Numbered from the stretch's first letter, positions 40,901-50,223 are shown. The stretch is 64,000 nucleotides of DNA from Bacillota bacterium (GCA_040755295.1 JBFMBK010000004.1:124001-188000); one strand, 5' to 3'. A program made the numbers and translations. Notes: generated from the letters alone by a model not told the origin.

Positions 40901-41721
40901 ATGGTGTGGGAGATCTGGCTGGAATGCGAGACACCCTGGGAGTTCCAATGGTCCAAACCTCCCAAGGTGACCCGGGAGTAACCAGGGTCGAATTTAAAGA
41001 GCCCGAAGTTATAGCTGTCGTATTTCATGACGATGGTACCGCTGCCGCCGCGGTACATGCCCTCCCAGCCGCTGGTGCTCAGTTGTTTCTCGCACCAGCT
41101 GTGCGTGATCGGGTTGTAGGCGTATCCCCAGGCGTTGGCGTCGCTTGGGTTTTGAACAAAGTTTGATGAGAGAGCGACACCGTCCGAGCAGCCATGATAG
41201 GTGTTCCCCTGCCAGTAAATGGAACTAGTTTCGCCGTCGCAGGGGTCCGCCGCGTCCAGATAATGATTTTGAGAGCTGATGTTTTCGCACGGAGTGCCGC
41301 TTGCCGAACCCGAAGGCAAGAAGTCCACGTGAAGCGTATAGCTGCCGGTCACGCCCGTACTTGAAGGCTTCACATAGATGTAGTACGTATCCGGATCGAC
41401 TACGAAGCGAGTGATCCGGAAATTGCCCGTCAGGCTGCTGTTGTATGCTATGGTATCGCAACCGCTGTCTTTCAACCAACCTGCTGTGGTCGTGGTGCTT
41501 ACGGGGACCGTCGTGTACGCCGAGATCGTTCCCGACTCCGGAATCTCTACGAAGAAAGCGTCTTGATCGGTGCCCGTTTCAAATACCCCGCTGACGGTGC
41601 TGTTGACGTCCATCGCCGTCGCCGTGCCGCAACTGTTGCCGTGGTCGTCGGCGAAAGCGTTTGCTGCAGTGCCCAGGGAAAAAGTCAACCACAAAACAAT
41701 AGCCAGTCCGAACTTTTTCAT
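37963..41721 (-). CDS. Giant secreted protein with PPC, PKD and FG-GAP/VCBS-type repeats
   Basis: 1252 residues. A signal peptide ends near ANAFADD. An N-terminal PPC-type beta domain (GTDQDAFFVEIPESGTISAY, YIYVKPSSTGVTGSYTLHVD) is followed by a large all-beta region (150-430) shared with the next protein. A first PKD domain contains EWDFGDGSTGYEIHPLHKYT. There are six FG-GAP-like repeats (GDFNGDGKDDVAAFYDYGSG and RIHTWLSTGSSFQYQGSGGW). A second PKD domain is SWSFGDGQTSTQRNPSHLYS. Five further DxNxDGxxE repeats (GVDINGDGIDEIAVIQQKLD) end the protein. The Asp-rich repeats should bind calcium. It is probably a surface-exposed or released adhesive protein. No sortase or S-layer anchor is seen. 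Near-identical 180-base units at 38400-38760 show recent internal duplication. Confidence 0.85.
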   Translation of the reverse strand: MKKFGLAIVLWLTFSLGTAANAFADDHGNSCGTATAMDVNSTVSGVFETGTDQDAFFVEIPESGTISAYTTVPVSTTTTAGWLKDSGCDTIAYNSSLTGNFRITRFVVDPDTYYIYVKPSSTGVTGSYTLHVDFLPSGSASGTPCENISSQNHYLDAADPCDGETSSIYWQGNTYHGCSDGVALSSNFVQNPSDANAWGYAYNPITHSWCEKQLSTSGWEGMYRGGSGTIVMKYDSYNFGLFKFDPGYSRVTLGGLDHWNSQGVSHSSQISHTICGDMVLFEYSLGADLFIYDFVDHKWHGGQVISGAGVENFWWGDGVFVAETSNGVVSAWAYDPFKHSFVYKELGTNGVYDLSLCEGAVVMSYKLSGSDDEYIYRYAYNARPGGDGFWSGGYWTMAYGDDYYVDCGFASVPDPAADFVMVEEQVGSIPRCVQFLSQAFGGAYSFEWDFGDGSTGYEIHPLHKYTAAGTYTVTLTVSGSEDFTLTKTICINRPGTGPSMKHDFNSDGKADIAALYDYGSGAARIHTWLSTGSSVQYQGPDGWWKCDSGYTVGNTTNRVVAGDFNGDGRNDIAAFYDYGSGTTRIHTWLSTGLSLQYQGSGGWWSSTGYTAGLITGRVVSGDFNGDGKDDVAAFYDYGSGATRIHTWLSTGSSFQYQGSSGWWSCDSGYTADNITGRIISGDINGDGKNDIAAFYDYGSGATRIHTWLSTGLSFQYQGSGGWWSSTGYTAGKITGRVVSGDFNGDGEDDVAAFYDYGSGATRIHTWLSTGSSFQYQGSGGWWSSTGYTAGLITGRVVSGDFNGDGEDDVAAFYDYSSGAVRIHAWLSTGSSFQYQGSSGWWSCDSGYTADNITGRVVPGAAYIQPPAADFSASPARGLVPLEVSFTDKSIGSITSWSWSFGDGQTSTQRNPSHLYSGSGNYTVSLTVSGPGGSNNKTRTGYIKATSPTLAVLSQQLDGRQKLLIYHLPESVGDEIEPALASNTTFGNIYEDTRKTAIAGVDINGDGIDEIAVIQQKLDGTQMLKIFQAPTTVGDEIEPCIASDTTFGNVYEDTRKTAVAGVDINGDGIDEIAVIQQKLDGTQMLKIFQAPTTVGDEIEPCIASDTTFGNVYEDSNKVALAGVDYDGGGAEEIAVLKQKLDGTQVLLILEVPNTVNGEAAPLLASDTTFGSVYENTGKTAIAGVDVDGFPDGEGEGIDEIAVIQQKLDGTQLLKIFKTPTITEAEVEPCIASDTTFGNAVTDQNNVATAGLMR

Positions 41722-41827
41722 GGTAAAACCTTTCCTTTAATTTTTGTATTTTGACGTAGCGTTTGAGAGCGCTTAGTATTCCTTGAATAACTTCCGCGGC
41801 CGGTTCAAGCCGGTTTTTCGAATTGCG

Positions 41828-44800
41828 CTACCGTTTCAGCCCGGTCAGCGCGATGTTGTTATTGTCGCCGTTTACATTGCCGAAAGTAAGGTCGCTTGCT
41901 ATGGCTGGTTCGGTCGGTGTGTCCGAGCCGGTAGGCGCTTTGAATATTTTCAGCAGGTGCTTGCCGGCGAGGTGCTGTTCGATGACCGCGATCTCGTCCA
42001 CGCCGTCGTCGTCGATGTCAACCCCGGCGAGAAGGATCCGGTTTTTGTCCGTGTTCGCGTTGCCGAAGCTAAGGTCGCCGGCGATGAACGGCTCAACCTG
42101 TACCCCGGTTGTTGTCGGGGCTCTGAATATCTTAAGCTGCTGGCCGCCGCCGAGTTTCTGCTGAATCACGGCGATTTCGTCGATCCCGTCGCCGTCGATA
42201 TCCACCCCCGCCAGCGCTGTTTTTCTGCTGTCCTGATAAACGTTCCCGAAGGTCGTGTCGCTGGCTATCGGAGGCTCGGTCGGCGTGTCCGGCCCCGCAG
42301 GCGCCCGGAATATTTTCAGCAACTGCTTCCCGGCGAGGTTTTGTTCGATGACCGCGATCTCGTCGATGCCGTCGCCGTCGATATCCACCCCGGCAAGGGC
42401 AGTCCGGTTTTTGTCCGTGGTAGCGTTGCCGAAGGTGAGATCGCTTGCTGTCGCCGGTTCGATGTTGACGGCGAGTCCCGACGGCGCGTTGAAAATTTTA
42501 AGCTGCTGGCCGCCGCCCTGCTTTTGCTCGATGACCGCCACCTCGTCGATCCCGTCGCCGTTGATGTCCACCGCGGCGGCGGCAATTCTTCTGTTATTTT
42601 CGTTTGCGTTGCCGAAAATCACGTCGCTGGCGATCGGCGGCTCGATTTCCGCATCTGAAGTCGCAGGGGGATTAAAAAGCTGGAGCCTCTGCTTGCCGTC
42701 GGGCTTTTGCCTGAGTACGCCGATAACGTCCGATGATACGGGTTGTCCCACCGTAACGTGGATGTAGCCCTGTTTCAATTCTTCATGGGAGCCGCCGGCG
42801 CCGCCGGCCATCAGCAGCACGTCGTAATCGCCGGGTTCTTGGTAGGTATGTGTCGGGTTTTGCTCGGTACTGTAGTTGACGTCGTAGTCGTCTCCGTCTC
42901 CGAACCACCATACCCATACGTCACTACCGGTCGACTGGTTGGTGAATTGAACGGTCAAGGGCGCGTCACCGCTTGTAGGACCGGCGCTGAACTGAGCTAC
43001 CACGGGCTCGTAGGCGTAAACGTAACGCGTTACCGTATCCGATCCGTCGGGGCCGTAAACAGTTAAGGTTACGGTATAGACGCCGGGGTTGTTGTAGATA
43101 TATGAAGGATTCTGTTCAGAGCTTGTACCGCCGTCGCCGAAAGTCCACGACCGCGAAGTGATACCGCCGGCGGAATTATCGGTGAACTGAACGGTCAAGG
43201 GCGCACCGCCGCAACAGGGATTGGTAGAAAAATCCGCCGCCGGCAGGTGAACGTAAATGTATCCCGGGAGGGTCTTGCTATGCGAACCGTAAGCGTTGTA
43301 AACGACCAGCGTGACGGTGTAACTGCCGGCGTTCTGATAAACGTGTGAGGGATTTTTCAGGGTACTTTTGGTACCGTCCCCAAAATACCACAAACGCGAC
43401 GTGACGGTCCCGGTAGACTGATCGGTGAAGTTCACCGTCAAAGGCGGGGCGCCTCTGATGGGAGTGGCGGTGTAGTCCGCCACCGGAGGCAGCCCAAGGT
43501 TGACATAGTTTGTCTTGGTCAGTTTATCTGTTCCACCCGGCCCGGTTGCGGTCAGACTTACCGTGAAGCTGCCGAGAGAGGTATAGGTGTGTGCGGGATT
43601 CTTTTGTATGCTTGTCCCGCCGTCCCCGAAAGTCCAGAACCATTGGGCGCTGTCTGTGGAGTTATTGGTGAAGTATACCGTCAGCGGAACGGTGCCGCTG
43701 GTGGTTCCGGCCGTAAACCGCGCATCCGGCGCCGGTGAATAAACGCGGACACAACAGACCTTGTTTAATATGTTCGTACCGTAAGGACCTTTTGCGGTGA
43801 GCTTGACCGTGTAGTCGCCGGCATTGTTGTAGGTATGCGAGGGGTTCCGCGAGGTGCTGGTGTAGCCGTCCCCGAAGTCCCACGACCATGAATCGACATC
43901 GCCGGTTGACTGGTCGGTAAAGGTGACGGTCAACGGTTTTGTGCCGGTCGCAGGACTGGCGGAGAACTGAGCTTTCGGCGGTCCGGCGATGTGGATGGTT
44001 TTCGTACGCGTGAACGTTTTGGAACCGGATACCGTCAGCTTGACGGTGTAATCCCCGGGTTCATCGTATTTGTGCAGGGGGTTTGCGTCGTAGCTGTACG
44101 ACCCGTCCCCGAAATCCCATTCTATGCTGTAAGCGCCGCCGAAAGTCTTGGACAGGAACTGCACGCAGTGCGGAATCAACCCGTCCGTTTTCTCAACGGT
44201 TGTGAAATCCGCCGCCGGCGTGGGGACGGGGACAAACCGGCAGTCCACGAAAGCTGAATCACCATAAGCGGTTCCCCAGGAACCGCCGGACCAGTAACCC
44301 TGACCGGTAGGCAAAGCATTGTACCAGTACCTGTAAAGATATTCCGAATCCCCGCCGGACAGCTTATAACTGCCCATAAAGCCGCCTTCGCAGCACGTCA
44401 GTTCGTAAACCCCGTTGGTGGTCACATAAGGAGATAAGGCGACAAAATTGTGTTTAAAAGGGTCGTAGGCCCACGCGTAGACAACGCCGTTGGTTGCCTC
44501 GGCCACAAAGACGCCGTCGCCCCACCAGTAATTCTTCAGACTGACTCCGCTTAGTATCTGCATGCCGTGCCACTTGTGGTCCACGAAGTCGTAAGTGTAA
44601 AGCTCGGCGCCCAGGTAGTAGGTGAACAGTTCCATCTCGCCGCAGGTTGCGTGGGACAATTCATGGGAGGACGTTACATCTATTGAATTCCAGCCGTATA
44701 AACAACCAAGCCAGCATTGCTTAAAACCCGGATCGAATTTGAACAGCCTGTAGTCGCCGTTGAACAGCTTAACCACAACCGTACCGTTGTCGCCCCAGGA

Positions 44801-46069
44801 TGCCGACAGATTGCCTCCCGTGCTCAACTCCGCCTCGCGCCATATATGGTTGACCGCATCGTACGCATAAGCATAGCTGTCGGAATCGCTGGGAGCGCAC
44901 CAAAGACCCGGGGAGCATTCTTCGGTGATGGCGATGCCGTTGCGGCAACCGGCGTAAGCGTTCCCCTTCCCGATTCCCTTCCATTGTATCGAGTGCTCCT
45001 GCCCGTCGCACGGGTCGGTGGCATAAAGATAATTGCCGCTCACGCGGATGTCGGTGCAAGGGGTAGTATTCACGTAACCCGCCGGCCAGAAGTTGACGTG
45101 AAGCGTATAACTCCCCGTGCCTTCCGTCGAGTGTTTGACACCGATGTAGTAAGTCCCGGGGTTTTCTAAATCCTTGATAATATAGAAATTGCCGAGCGAA
45201 TTACTGTCCCAGGTTATTAAGTCGCAGTCTTCGTCTCTAAGGTATCCGGCGGTGGTCGTCGAGCTGTATTCGACGGTCGTGTATGCGGACAGGGTTCCCG
45301 GTTCATATATCTCTACCGAAAAATAGTCGACGTCGGTGCCCGATTCGAAAACGCCGTTGGTGGCGCTGTTTAGCTCAATGGGTGTCGCGGTGCCGCAGGT
45401 GTTGCCGTGGTCGGGTTTGGCCGGATTAGTGGGGTAGGGGTCCGAGCAGTTGGGAATGCCGTCGTCGTCCGAATCCGCGTCGGTTACGCCGCAGCCGCAA
45501 AGGCCGGGCTCCGTCTTCGCGGGGTCTGTCGGGCACTGGTCCGAGCAATTGGGCTCGCCGTCGCCGTCCGTATCGGCGTCGGATATGCCGCACCCGCAGG
45601 CGCCGGGTTCCGTCTTATAACGGTCGTTCGGGCATTCGTCGCAGGCGTCACCCGCGCCGTCACCGTCCTTGTTGGCCTGACCCGCGTTGGCGACGGACGG
45701 ACAGTTATCCTCGTCGTCGGCGACACCGTCGCCGTCGGAGTCGGCGACAAAGGTCGCCGTGACGTACTCGTTGCGCGTCATGGATACCGTGCAGGTGTTT
45801 CCGGAAGCGCTGTCGCAGCCGGTCCAGCCCCTGAACACAGAATTGCTGTCGGGTGTGGCGACCAGCTTCACCATTGTTCCTTCTACGAATTGGTAGCAGC
45901 AATCGCCGCCGCAGTCTATCCCCGCAGGATCGCTGGTTACCGTTCCACCCCCGGTTCCGCTCCTGGTAACGGAAAGAGTGTAATACAGAGGATCGGCGGC
46001 GAATGCGGAACACGCAAAGGTAAAGCACAGAAACAGACTGAATAAACAGGACAACCATAATCTTTTCAT
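41828..46069 (-). CDS. Giant secreted protein with thrombospondin-3, PPC, multiple PKD and FG-GAP repeats
   Basis: The ATG at 46069 follows GGAGGTGGTTTG; the product is about 1413 residues. After the signal peptide (ending SAFAAD) comes an InlB-type repeat (GGTVTSDPAGIDCGGDCCYQ and FRGWTGCDS). Calcium-binding thrombospondin-3 repeats follow (DSDGDGVADDEDNCPSVANA, DTDGDGEPNCSDQCPTDPAK), then a PPC domain (GTDVDYFSVEIYEPGTLSAY) and the large shared beta region. Seven or so PKD domains follow (EWDFGDGSYSYD, SWDFGDGYTSTS, FWTFGDGGTSIQ, LWYFGDGTKSTL, SWTFGDGGTSSE, VWWFGDGDDYD). Five DIDGDGIDEIAVI repeats end it. It is paralogous to the downstream gene, 106 bases away on the same strand, and perhaps co-transcribed. 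Confidence 0.87.
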   Translation of the reverse strand: MKRLWLSCLFSLFLCFTFACSAFAADPLYYTLSVTRSGTGGGTVTSDPAGIDCGGDCCYQFVEGTMVKLVATPDSNSVFRGWTGCDSASGNTCTVSMTRNEYVTATFVADSDGDGVADDEDNCPSVANAGQANKDGDGAGDACDECPNDRYKTEPGACGCGISDADTDGDGEPNCSDQCPTDPAKTEPGLCGCGVTDADSDDDGIPNCSDPYPTNPAKPDHGNTCGTATPIELNSATNGVFESGTDVDYFSVEIYEPGTLSAYTTVEYSSTTTAGYLRDEDCDLITWDSNSLGNFYIIKDLENPGTYYIGVKHSTEGTGSYTLHVNFWPAGYVNTTPCTDIRVSGNYLYATDPCDGQEHSIQWKGIGKGNAYAGCRNGIAITEECSPGLWCAPSDSDSYAYAYDAVNHIWREAELSTGGNLSASWGDNGTVVVKLFNGDYRLFKFDPGFKQCWLGCLYGWNSIDVTSSHELSHATCGEMELFTYYLGAELYTYDFVDHKWHGMQILSGVSLKNYWWGDGVFVAEATNGVVYAWAYDPFKHNFVALSPYVTTNGVYELTCCEGGFMGSYKLSGGDSEYLYRYWYNALPTGQGYWSGGSWGTAYGDSAFVDCRFVPVPTPAADFTTVEKTDGLIPHCVQFLSKTFGGAYSIEWDFGDGSYSYDANPLHKYDEPGDYTVKLTVSGSKTFTRTKTIHIAGPPKAQFSASPATGTKPLTVTFTDQSTGDVDSWSWDFGDGYTSTSRNPSHTYNNAGDYTVKLTAKGPYGTNILNKVCCVRVYSPAPDARFTAGTTSGTVPLTVYFTNNSTDSAQWFWTFGDGGTSIQKNPAHTYTSLGSFTVSLTATGPGGTDKLTKTNYVNLGLPPVADYTATPIRGAPPLTVNFTDQSTGTVTSRLWYFGDGTKSTLKNPSHVYQNAGSYTVTLVVYNAYGSHSKTLPGYIYVHLPAADFSTNPCCGGAPLTVQFTDNSAGGITSRSWTFGDGGTSSEQNPSYIYNNPGVYTVTLTVYGPDGSDTVTRYVYAYEPVVAQFSAGPTSGDAPLTVQFTNQSTGSDVWVWWFGDGDDYDVNYSTEQNPTHTYQEPGDYDVLLMAGGAGGSHEELKQGYIHVTVGQPVSSDVIGVLRQKPDGKQRLQLFNPPATSDAEIEPPIASDVIFGNANENNRRIAAAAVDINGDGIDEVAVIEQKQGGGQQLKIFNAPSGLAVNIEPATASDLTFGNATTDKNRTALAGVDIDGDGIDEIAVIEQNLAGKQLLKIFRAPAGPDTPTEPPIASDTTFGNVYQDSRKTALAGVDIDGDGIDEIAVIQQKLGGGQQLKIFRAPTTTGVQVEPFIAGDLSFGNANTDKNRILLAGVDIDDDGVDEIAVIEQHLAGKHLLKIFKAPTGSDTPTEPAIASDLTFGNVNGDNNNIALTGLKR

Positions 46070-46570
46070 CAAACCACCTCCGTTTATTACTAAACCCTGT
46101 ACTGCAGCTTTTATAAAAACCGGAGATTATAAAACAATAATAAAACACATACCTTCCTGTTTTAGGTGAAGGTATTTTCTTGCACCTGTTATGAGTCATG
46201 TATTCTGTATTAAAATTATATACTAAGGTAAAATGCGTTTTGGGTCGTTATTGTAAATTTATTTGCATTTGGAAGTTAAATTAATTTGATTGTGTTCAAG
46301 TATATTAATATTATCAGTAATATATGTTTCCTTTTTCCGTTTATGTAATTGCCTGTAATGAAGTATATTTAATGCCGTCAATCTATCTTCCTCATATTGT
46401 CTTTGCTTTTGCAGATCACGCTTAATTAACAACTGTGATCGAGTCTGCTCAAGGAGACGGACTGCTTGACCCTGTATTGCAAGCTTAATATAATGAATGG
46501 ATAAAGCAGCTAAAAACGTCTGCCGTGACTGGTGGTTGAGGGACAGCGTGGGAGGTAGAGGTTGTTTTTT
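46070..46570. other. AT-rich divergent spacer between giant surface gene and alaS
   Basis: The spacer is markedly AT-rich from 46080 to 46520. I see no T-box (no GGGTGG-ACCGCG antiterminator) upstream of alaS, although many Bacillota have one. A minus frame (ending at 46259) stays open for about 75 codons with basic, Gln-rich composition but has no start with a ribosome site, so I do not call it a gene. Confidence 0.45.
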
Positions 46571-49192
46571 ATGATAGGAAAAGAGATTCGTCAAAAATTT
46601 CTTGACTTTTTCAGGACAAAGGATCACGCGGTTATTCCGAGCGCCTCGCTGATTCCGGCGAGCGATCCGAGCCTGTTGTGGACGTCGGCGGGGATGGTCC
46701 CCTTTAAGCCTTATTTCACCGGCGCCGCCGTTCCCGATAACAGACGTATGGTCAGTTGCCAGAAGTGCCTCCGGACCCCGGACATTGAATCCGTCGGCAA
46801 GACCGCCCGCCACCTGACCTTTTTCGAGATGCTCGGTAATTTTTCTTTCGGCGATTATTTCAAGGAAGAGGCCATTCCCTGGGCGTGGGAGTTTATGACC
46901 CGGGACCTGGGGATCGATCCGGCACGCCTGTGGATATCGGTTTACCTCGAGGACGACGAGGCTTACGATCTGTGGCGTAAAGTGGGTGTGTCCCCGGAGC
47001 GGATTGTCAGGCTGGGGAAGGACACCAACTTCTGGGAGATAGGGGTGGGTCCCTGCGGTCCCTGCTCCGAGATACATTTTGACTTCGGTGAGGAAAGCTC
47101 CTGCGGGAGGGACTGCAAGGTCGGGTGCGACTGCGACCGGTTTCTGGAACTCTGGAACCTGGTTTTTACACAGTTTTACCGGGATGAGAAGGGAAATTAC
47201 TCCCCGCTTGAAAACAAGGGTATCGATACCGGAATGGGGCTCGAAAGGGCGGCCGCGGTCCTTCAAGGCGTGAAAACGGGCTTCGAAACCGACCTGTTCC
47301 GGGACTTGACCGGCGAAATCGCCGATATCCTTAACGTCCAACGAGACGCCGGTGCGACAGCCGCCACAGCCGTGAAGATTATTGCGGACCACGCCCGTGC
47401 GATAACCTTCGCCGTAGCGGACGGGGCCCTTCCTTCAAACGAAGGACGGGGTTACGTAATCCGGCGGTTGCTGCGCCGGGCCGTGCGGTTCGGTGTGCTT
47501 TACGGCGTCGATAAACCGTTTCTTGAGCGCGTGGCAACGCAGATTCAAAACAAAATGGGTGAAACGTACCCTGAACTTCTCGAGAAGCGGGAGTATATCC
47601 TCCGGGTGATCCGGGCCGAGGAAGAACGTTTCCTCGAAACCCTCGCGCAGGGGACGGAGATCCTTAACCGCATGATCGGCGAGGCACAGACGGCCGGAAC
47701 CCTTCCGGGGGAGATGGCCTTCAAGCTGTACGACACCTACGGGTTCCCCCTGGAGCTTACAGAAGAGATCTGCGCCGAACAGGGGATGACACTAGATAAG
47801 GAAGGTTACGCGGCGGCCATGGTGGTCCAGCGCGAGCGCGCCCGGCAGGCGCGTGAGGCCACGGAATATCTTGGTGAGCGCGAGCGGTTGTTTAAGCGGA
47901 TAAGGGATAACAAAGGGCGGACTCATTTTGTCGGGTATTTTACGCTCGAAACACCGGCTAAGGTTCTCGCACTGGTTGAAAACGGCGCGTTGGTTAAAAC
48001 AGCGAAGGCGGGGGAAACGGTCAGCGTTGTCCTCGAGACCACGCCGTTTTACGCCGAATCGGGCGGGCAGGTCAGTGATAACGGCATCCTTACCGGTGTG
48101 AAGCTGCGGGCGGAAGTGGAGCGCGTCGACCGCCCGGTGGAGGATGTCTTGGTTCACCGTGTGCGGGTGATTGAGGGCATGCTTGAGGAAAAGGGTATCG
48201 TGACCGCTTCGGTCGATATGTTCCAGCGGCGGAAAACCGCCGGCAATCACACGGCGACGCATCTGCTGCACCGGGCTCTCAAAGCCGTACTGGGGAGCCA
48301 TGTCAACCAGGCCGGTTCGCTGGTTGCGTCGGAAAGACTGCGGTTTGACTTCAGCCACTACCAGGCGGTAAACCCGGGGGAACTGCAAAGGGTGGAAGAG
48401 ATGGTCAACAGGGCGATCCTCGCGGCCATACCGGTCGAGGCCTTCGAAACCTCCCTCGAAGAGGCCCGTGAAATCGGAGCGGTCGCGTTATTCGGGGAAA
48501 AGTACGGCGATACGGTGCGGGTGGTCCGGATCGGTGATTTCAGTATCGAGCTCTGCGGCGGAACCCACCTCAGGAATACCGTAGAAGCGGGAGTATTCAA
48601 GATTATATCCGAGGGCAGCGTCGCCTCGGGAATAAGGCGGATTGAGGCGGTTACCGGAGAAGCGGCGCTGACCTATCTTAACACGGCCCTGGATGATTAC
48701 CGGCGGATAGCCGAGGTTTTGAAGGCGTCGCCGCGCGACCTGTCGTCCCGGGTGACATCGCTGATGGAACAATTGAAAGAGCTTTCGCGGGAGAACGAAT
48801 CCCTTAAGGATAAGGCGGCCGCATATGAGGTGCTGGACCTCTTAAACCGCCAGCAGGATATTAACGGCGTCAACGTACTGGTATCGCGGGCAAACGCCTC
48901 CGATATGGCCCAGCTCAGGGGTTTGCTGGACATATTGCGCGAGCGGCTGGGATCCGGGGTGATTGTTCTCGGGAGCGCTGCGGGTGACAAGGCGAATGTT
49001 GTTGCTGCGGTAACACCGGATTTAATCCCGCGAGGTTTGCATGCCGGGGCTGTCGTTAAAGAAGTGGCCCGGGTAGTGAACGGCGGCGGCGGCGGGCGGC
49101 CGGAACTCGCTCAGGCCGGGGGTAAGAACCCGGCGCGGCTCGACGATGCTTTGATCGCCGGGATAGCTTACATCAAGGCAAAATTGCTGTAG
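46571..49192 (+). CDS. alaS: Alanyl-tRNA synthetase
   Basis: The ATG at 46571 gives MIGKEIRQKFLDFFRTKDHA, the standard AlaS start; a TTG at 46562 is closer to GGGAGG but would add three residues. The product is 873 residues, the full length. The catalytic core has LLWTSAGMVPFKPYFTG, SCQKCLRTPDIESVGKTARH and FFEMLGNFSFGDYFK, then FWEIGVGPCGPCSEIH. The editing domain zinc ligands are in GNHTATHLLHRAL and ELCGGTHLRNT. The C-terminal coiled coil and glycine-rich C-Ala domain (NGGGGGRPELAQAGG) are intact. It charges tRNA-Ala. It leads the alaS-ireB-ruvX-DUF1292-mltG block. Confidence 0.98.
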   Translation: MIGKEIRQKFLDFFRTKDHAVIPSASLIPASDPSLLWTSAGMVPFKPYFTGAAVPDNRRMVSCQKCLRTPDIESVGKTARHLTFFEMLGNFSFGDYFKEEAIPWAWEFMTRDLGIDPARLWISVYLEDDEAYDLWRKVGVSPERIVRLGKDTNFWEIGVGPCGPCSEIHFDFGEESSCGRDCKVGCDCDRFLELWNLVFTQFYRDEKGNYSPLENKGIDTGMGLERAAAVLQGVKTGFETDLFRDLTGEIADILNVQRDAGATAATAVKIIADHARAITFAVADGALPSNEGRGYVIRRLLRRAVRFGVLYGVDKPFLERVATQIQNKMGETYPELLEKREYILRVIRAEEERFLETLAQGTEILNRMIGEAQTAGTLPGEMAFKLYDTYGFPLELTEEICAEQGMTLDKEGYAAAMVVQRERARQAREATEYLGERERLFKRIRDNKGRTHFVGYFTLETPAKVLALVENGALVKTAKAGETVSVVLETTPFYAESGGQVSDNGILTGVKLRAEVERVDRPVEDVLVHRVRVIEGMLEEKGIVTASVDMFQRRKTAGNHTATHLLHRALKAVLGSHVNQAGSLVASERLRFDFSHYQAVNPGELQRVEEMVNRAILAAIPVEAFETSLEEAREIGAVALFGEKYGDTVRVVRIGDFSIELCGGTHLRNTVEAGVFKIISEGSVASGIRRIEAVTGEAALTYLNTALDDYRRIAEVLKASPRDLSSRVTSLMEQLKELSRENESLKDKAAAYEVLDLLNRQQDINGVNVLVSRANASDMAQLRGLLDILRERLGSGVIVLGSAAGDKANVVAAVTPDLIPRGLHAGAVVKEVARVVNGGGGGRPELAQAGGKNPARLDDALIAGIAYIKAKLL

Positions 49193-49301
49193 AATTCTAA
49201 GCTAAAAAATAAAAATTATAGCGCCGAAAGGAAAATGAGCAACCAAAGTAAAATATAACTAAGGGGATGATTTTACTAAAAGGCCTTCCGGGAGGCAAAT
49301 C

Positions 49302-49574
49302 GTGGAACAGGATAACTCGAACGAAAAGACGATGATGTTTCAAGTCAAAAAAGAAGAGCCGCAGACCATTCGGGACATTTTACTGGCGGTGGTGGGCGCC
49401 CTCGAAGAAAAGGGGTATAACCCAATAAACCAGCTTGTCGGTTATTTATTGTCGGGTGATCCGGCTTACATAACCAGTCACCGGAATGCTCGAAACCTCA
49501 TTCGCCGCCTGGAGCGCGACGAACTCTTGGAGGAGCTGGTAAGGATATACCTCAAAGATGAGGTGGCATACTAA
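49302..49574 (+). CDS. ireB: IreB-family (UPF0297) regulatory phosphoprotein
   Basis: 90 residues from a GTG behind [54 protein letters not shown] and [20 protein letters not shown] are the family signature, almost invariant in Bacillota. IreB is a small substrate of the IreK/PrkC kinase; the N-terminal threonine region here (EKTMMFQ) fits the phosphorylation site. Position between alaS and ruvX is the conserved one. Confidence 0.93.
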   Translation: MEQDNSNEKTMMFQVKKEEPQTIRDILLAVVGALEEKGYNPINQLVGYLLSGDPAYITSHRNARNLIRRLERDELLEELVRIYLKDEVAY

Positions 49575-49738
49575 GGTTTATACAGTCGATCCTTCAACCC
49601 GGAAGACCCGAAGACGGAACGCCAGGTGAAGCCGGATACGGTTACGGACGGGTCATGCGCCCGGAAAATGCTGACAACAGTCACAATTCCATAAAGGTGG
49701 TATTAATCTTAAGCGATAAAGGGCATAAAGCGAAAGGA

Positions 49739-49771
49739 GCCAGAGATTCGAACTACTCTGGCCTTATTTTG
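49739..49771 (+). terminator. Hairpin between ireB and ruvX
   Basis: GCCAGAG (49739-49745) pairs with CTCTGGC (49756-49762) followed by CTTATTTTG. It is a weak terminator or attenuator only about 25 bases before ruvX. The preceding 160 bases hold no gene. Confidence 0.5.
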
Positions 49772-49794
49772 TTCCGAATTGAACGGGAGACAAA

Positions 49795-50223
49795 ATGCGG
49801 CTCTTAGGGCTTGATATCGGCGATCGAAAGATAGGCCTGGCGATTAGTGACCCTCTTGGTATTACCGCTCAAGGTTTGGGGGTTTTAGTCAGGGGGAAAT
49901 TGAGCGACGACATAGAGAAGCTGCTCTCGCTTGCCGGCGAGTATGAGGTTGCCGGGGTTGTCGCCGGACTGCCGCGGAGGTTGGACGGGAGTCTGGGGCC
50001 GCAGGCGCGTAAGGTGGCCGACTTTGTGGCTTTGCTTGAGGAAAAGGGACTTAAGGTTAACCTCTGGGACGAGAGGTTTACCACCAGCGCCGCCGAACGG
50101 ATTCTTGTCCAGGCCGATGTTCGGCGTAAAAAGCGACACGCCGTCGTGGATAAACTGGCGGCGGTCATGATTCTCCAAAGCTATCTGGACAACCTGGCAA
50201 AGCCGGGAAATGCCCAAACTTGA
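49795..50223 (+). CDS. ruvX: Putative pre-16S rRNA nuclease / Holliday junction resolvase homologue RuvX (YqgF)
   Basis: 142 residues. RNase-H-like YqgF fold: MRLLGLDIGDRKIGLAISDP (first catalytic Asp), VAGVVAGLPRRLDGSLGPQA, LWDERFTTSAAERIL (second acidic site) and KRHAVVDKLAAVMILQSYLD (third Asp). It is implicated in 5' maturation of 16S rRNA and perhaps in recombination. The conserved location after ireB supports the call. The ribosome site (AACGGGAGACAAA) is clear. Confidence 0.95.
   Translation: MRLLGLDIGDRKIGLAISDPLGITAQGLGVLVRGKLSDDIEKLLSLAGEYEVAGVVAGLPRRLDGSLGPQARKVADFVALLEEKGLKVNLWDERFTTSAAERILVQADVRRKKRHAVVDKLAAVMILQSYLDNLAKPGNAQT

Noticed and set aside
41783-42658. Plus-strand 291-codon frame opposite the giant surface gene
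   Set aside because: It is antisense to the FG-GAP repeats, and its own repetitiveness simply mirrors them.
46259-47392. 377-codon minus-strand frame overlapping the start of alaS
   Set aside because: Most of it is the antisense of alaS. The AT-rich first-strand tail (46259-46500) has plausible composition but no start codon with a ribosome site.
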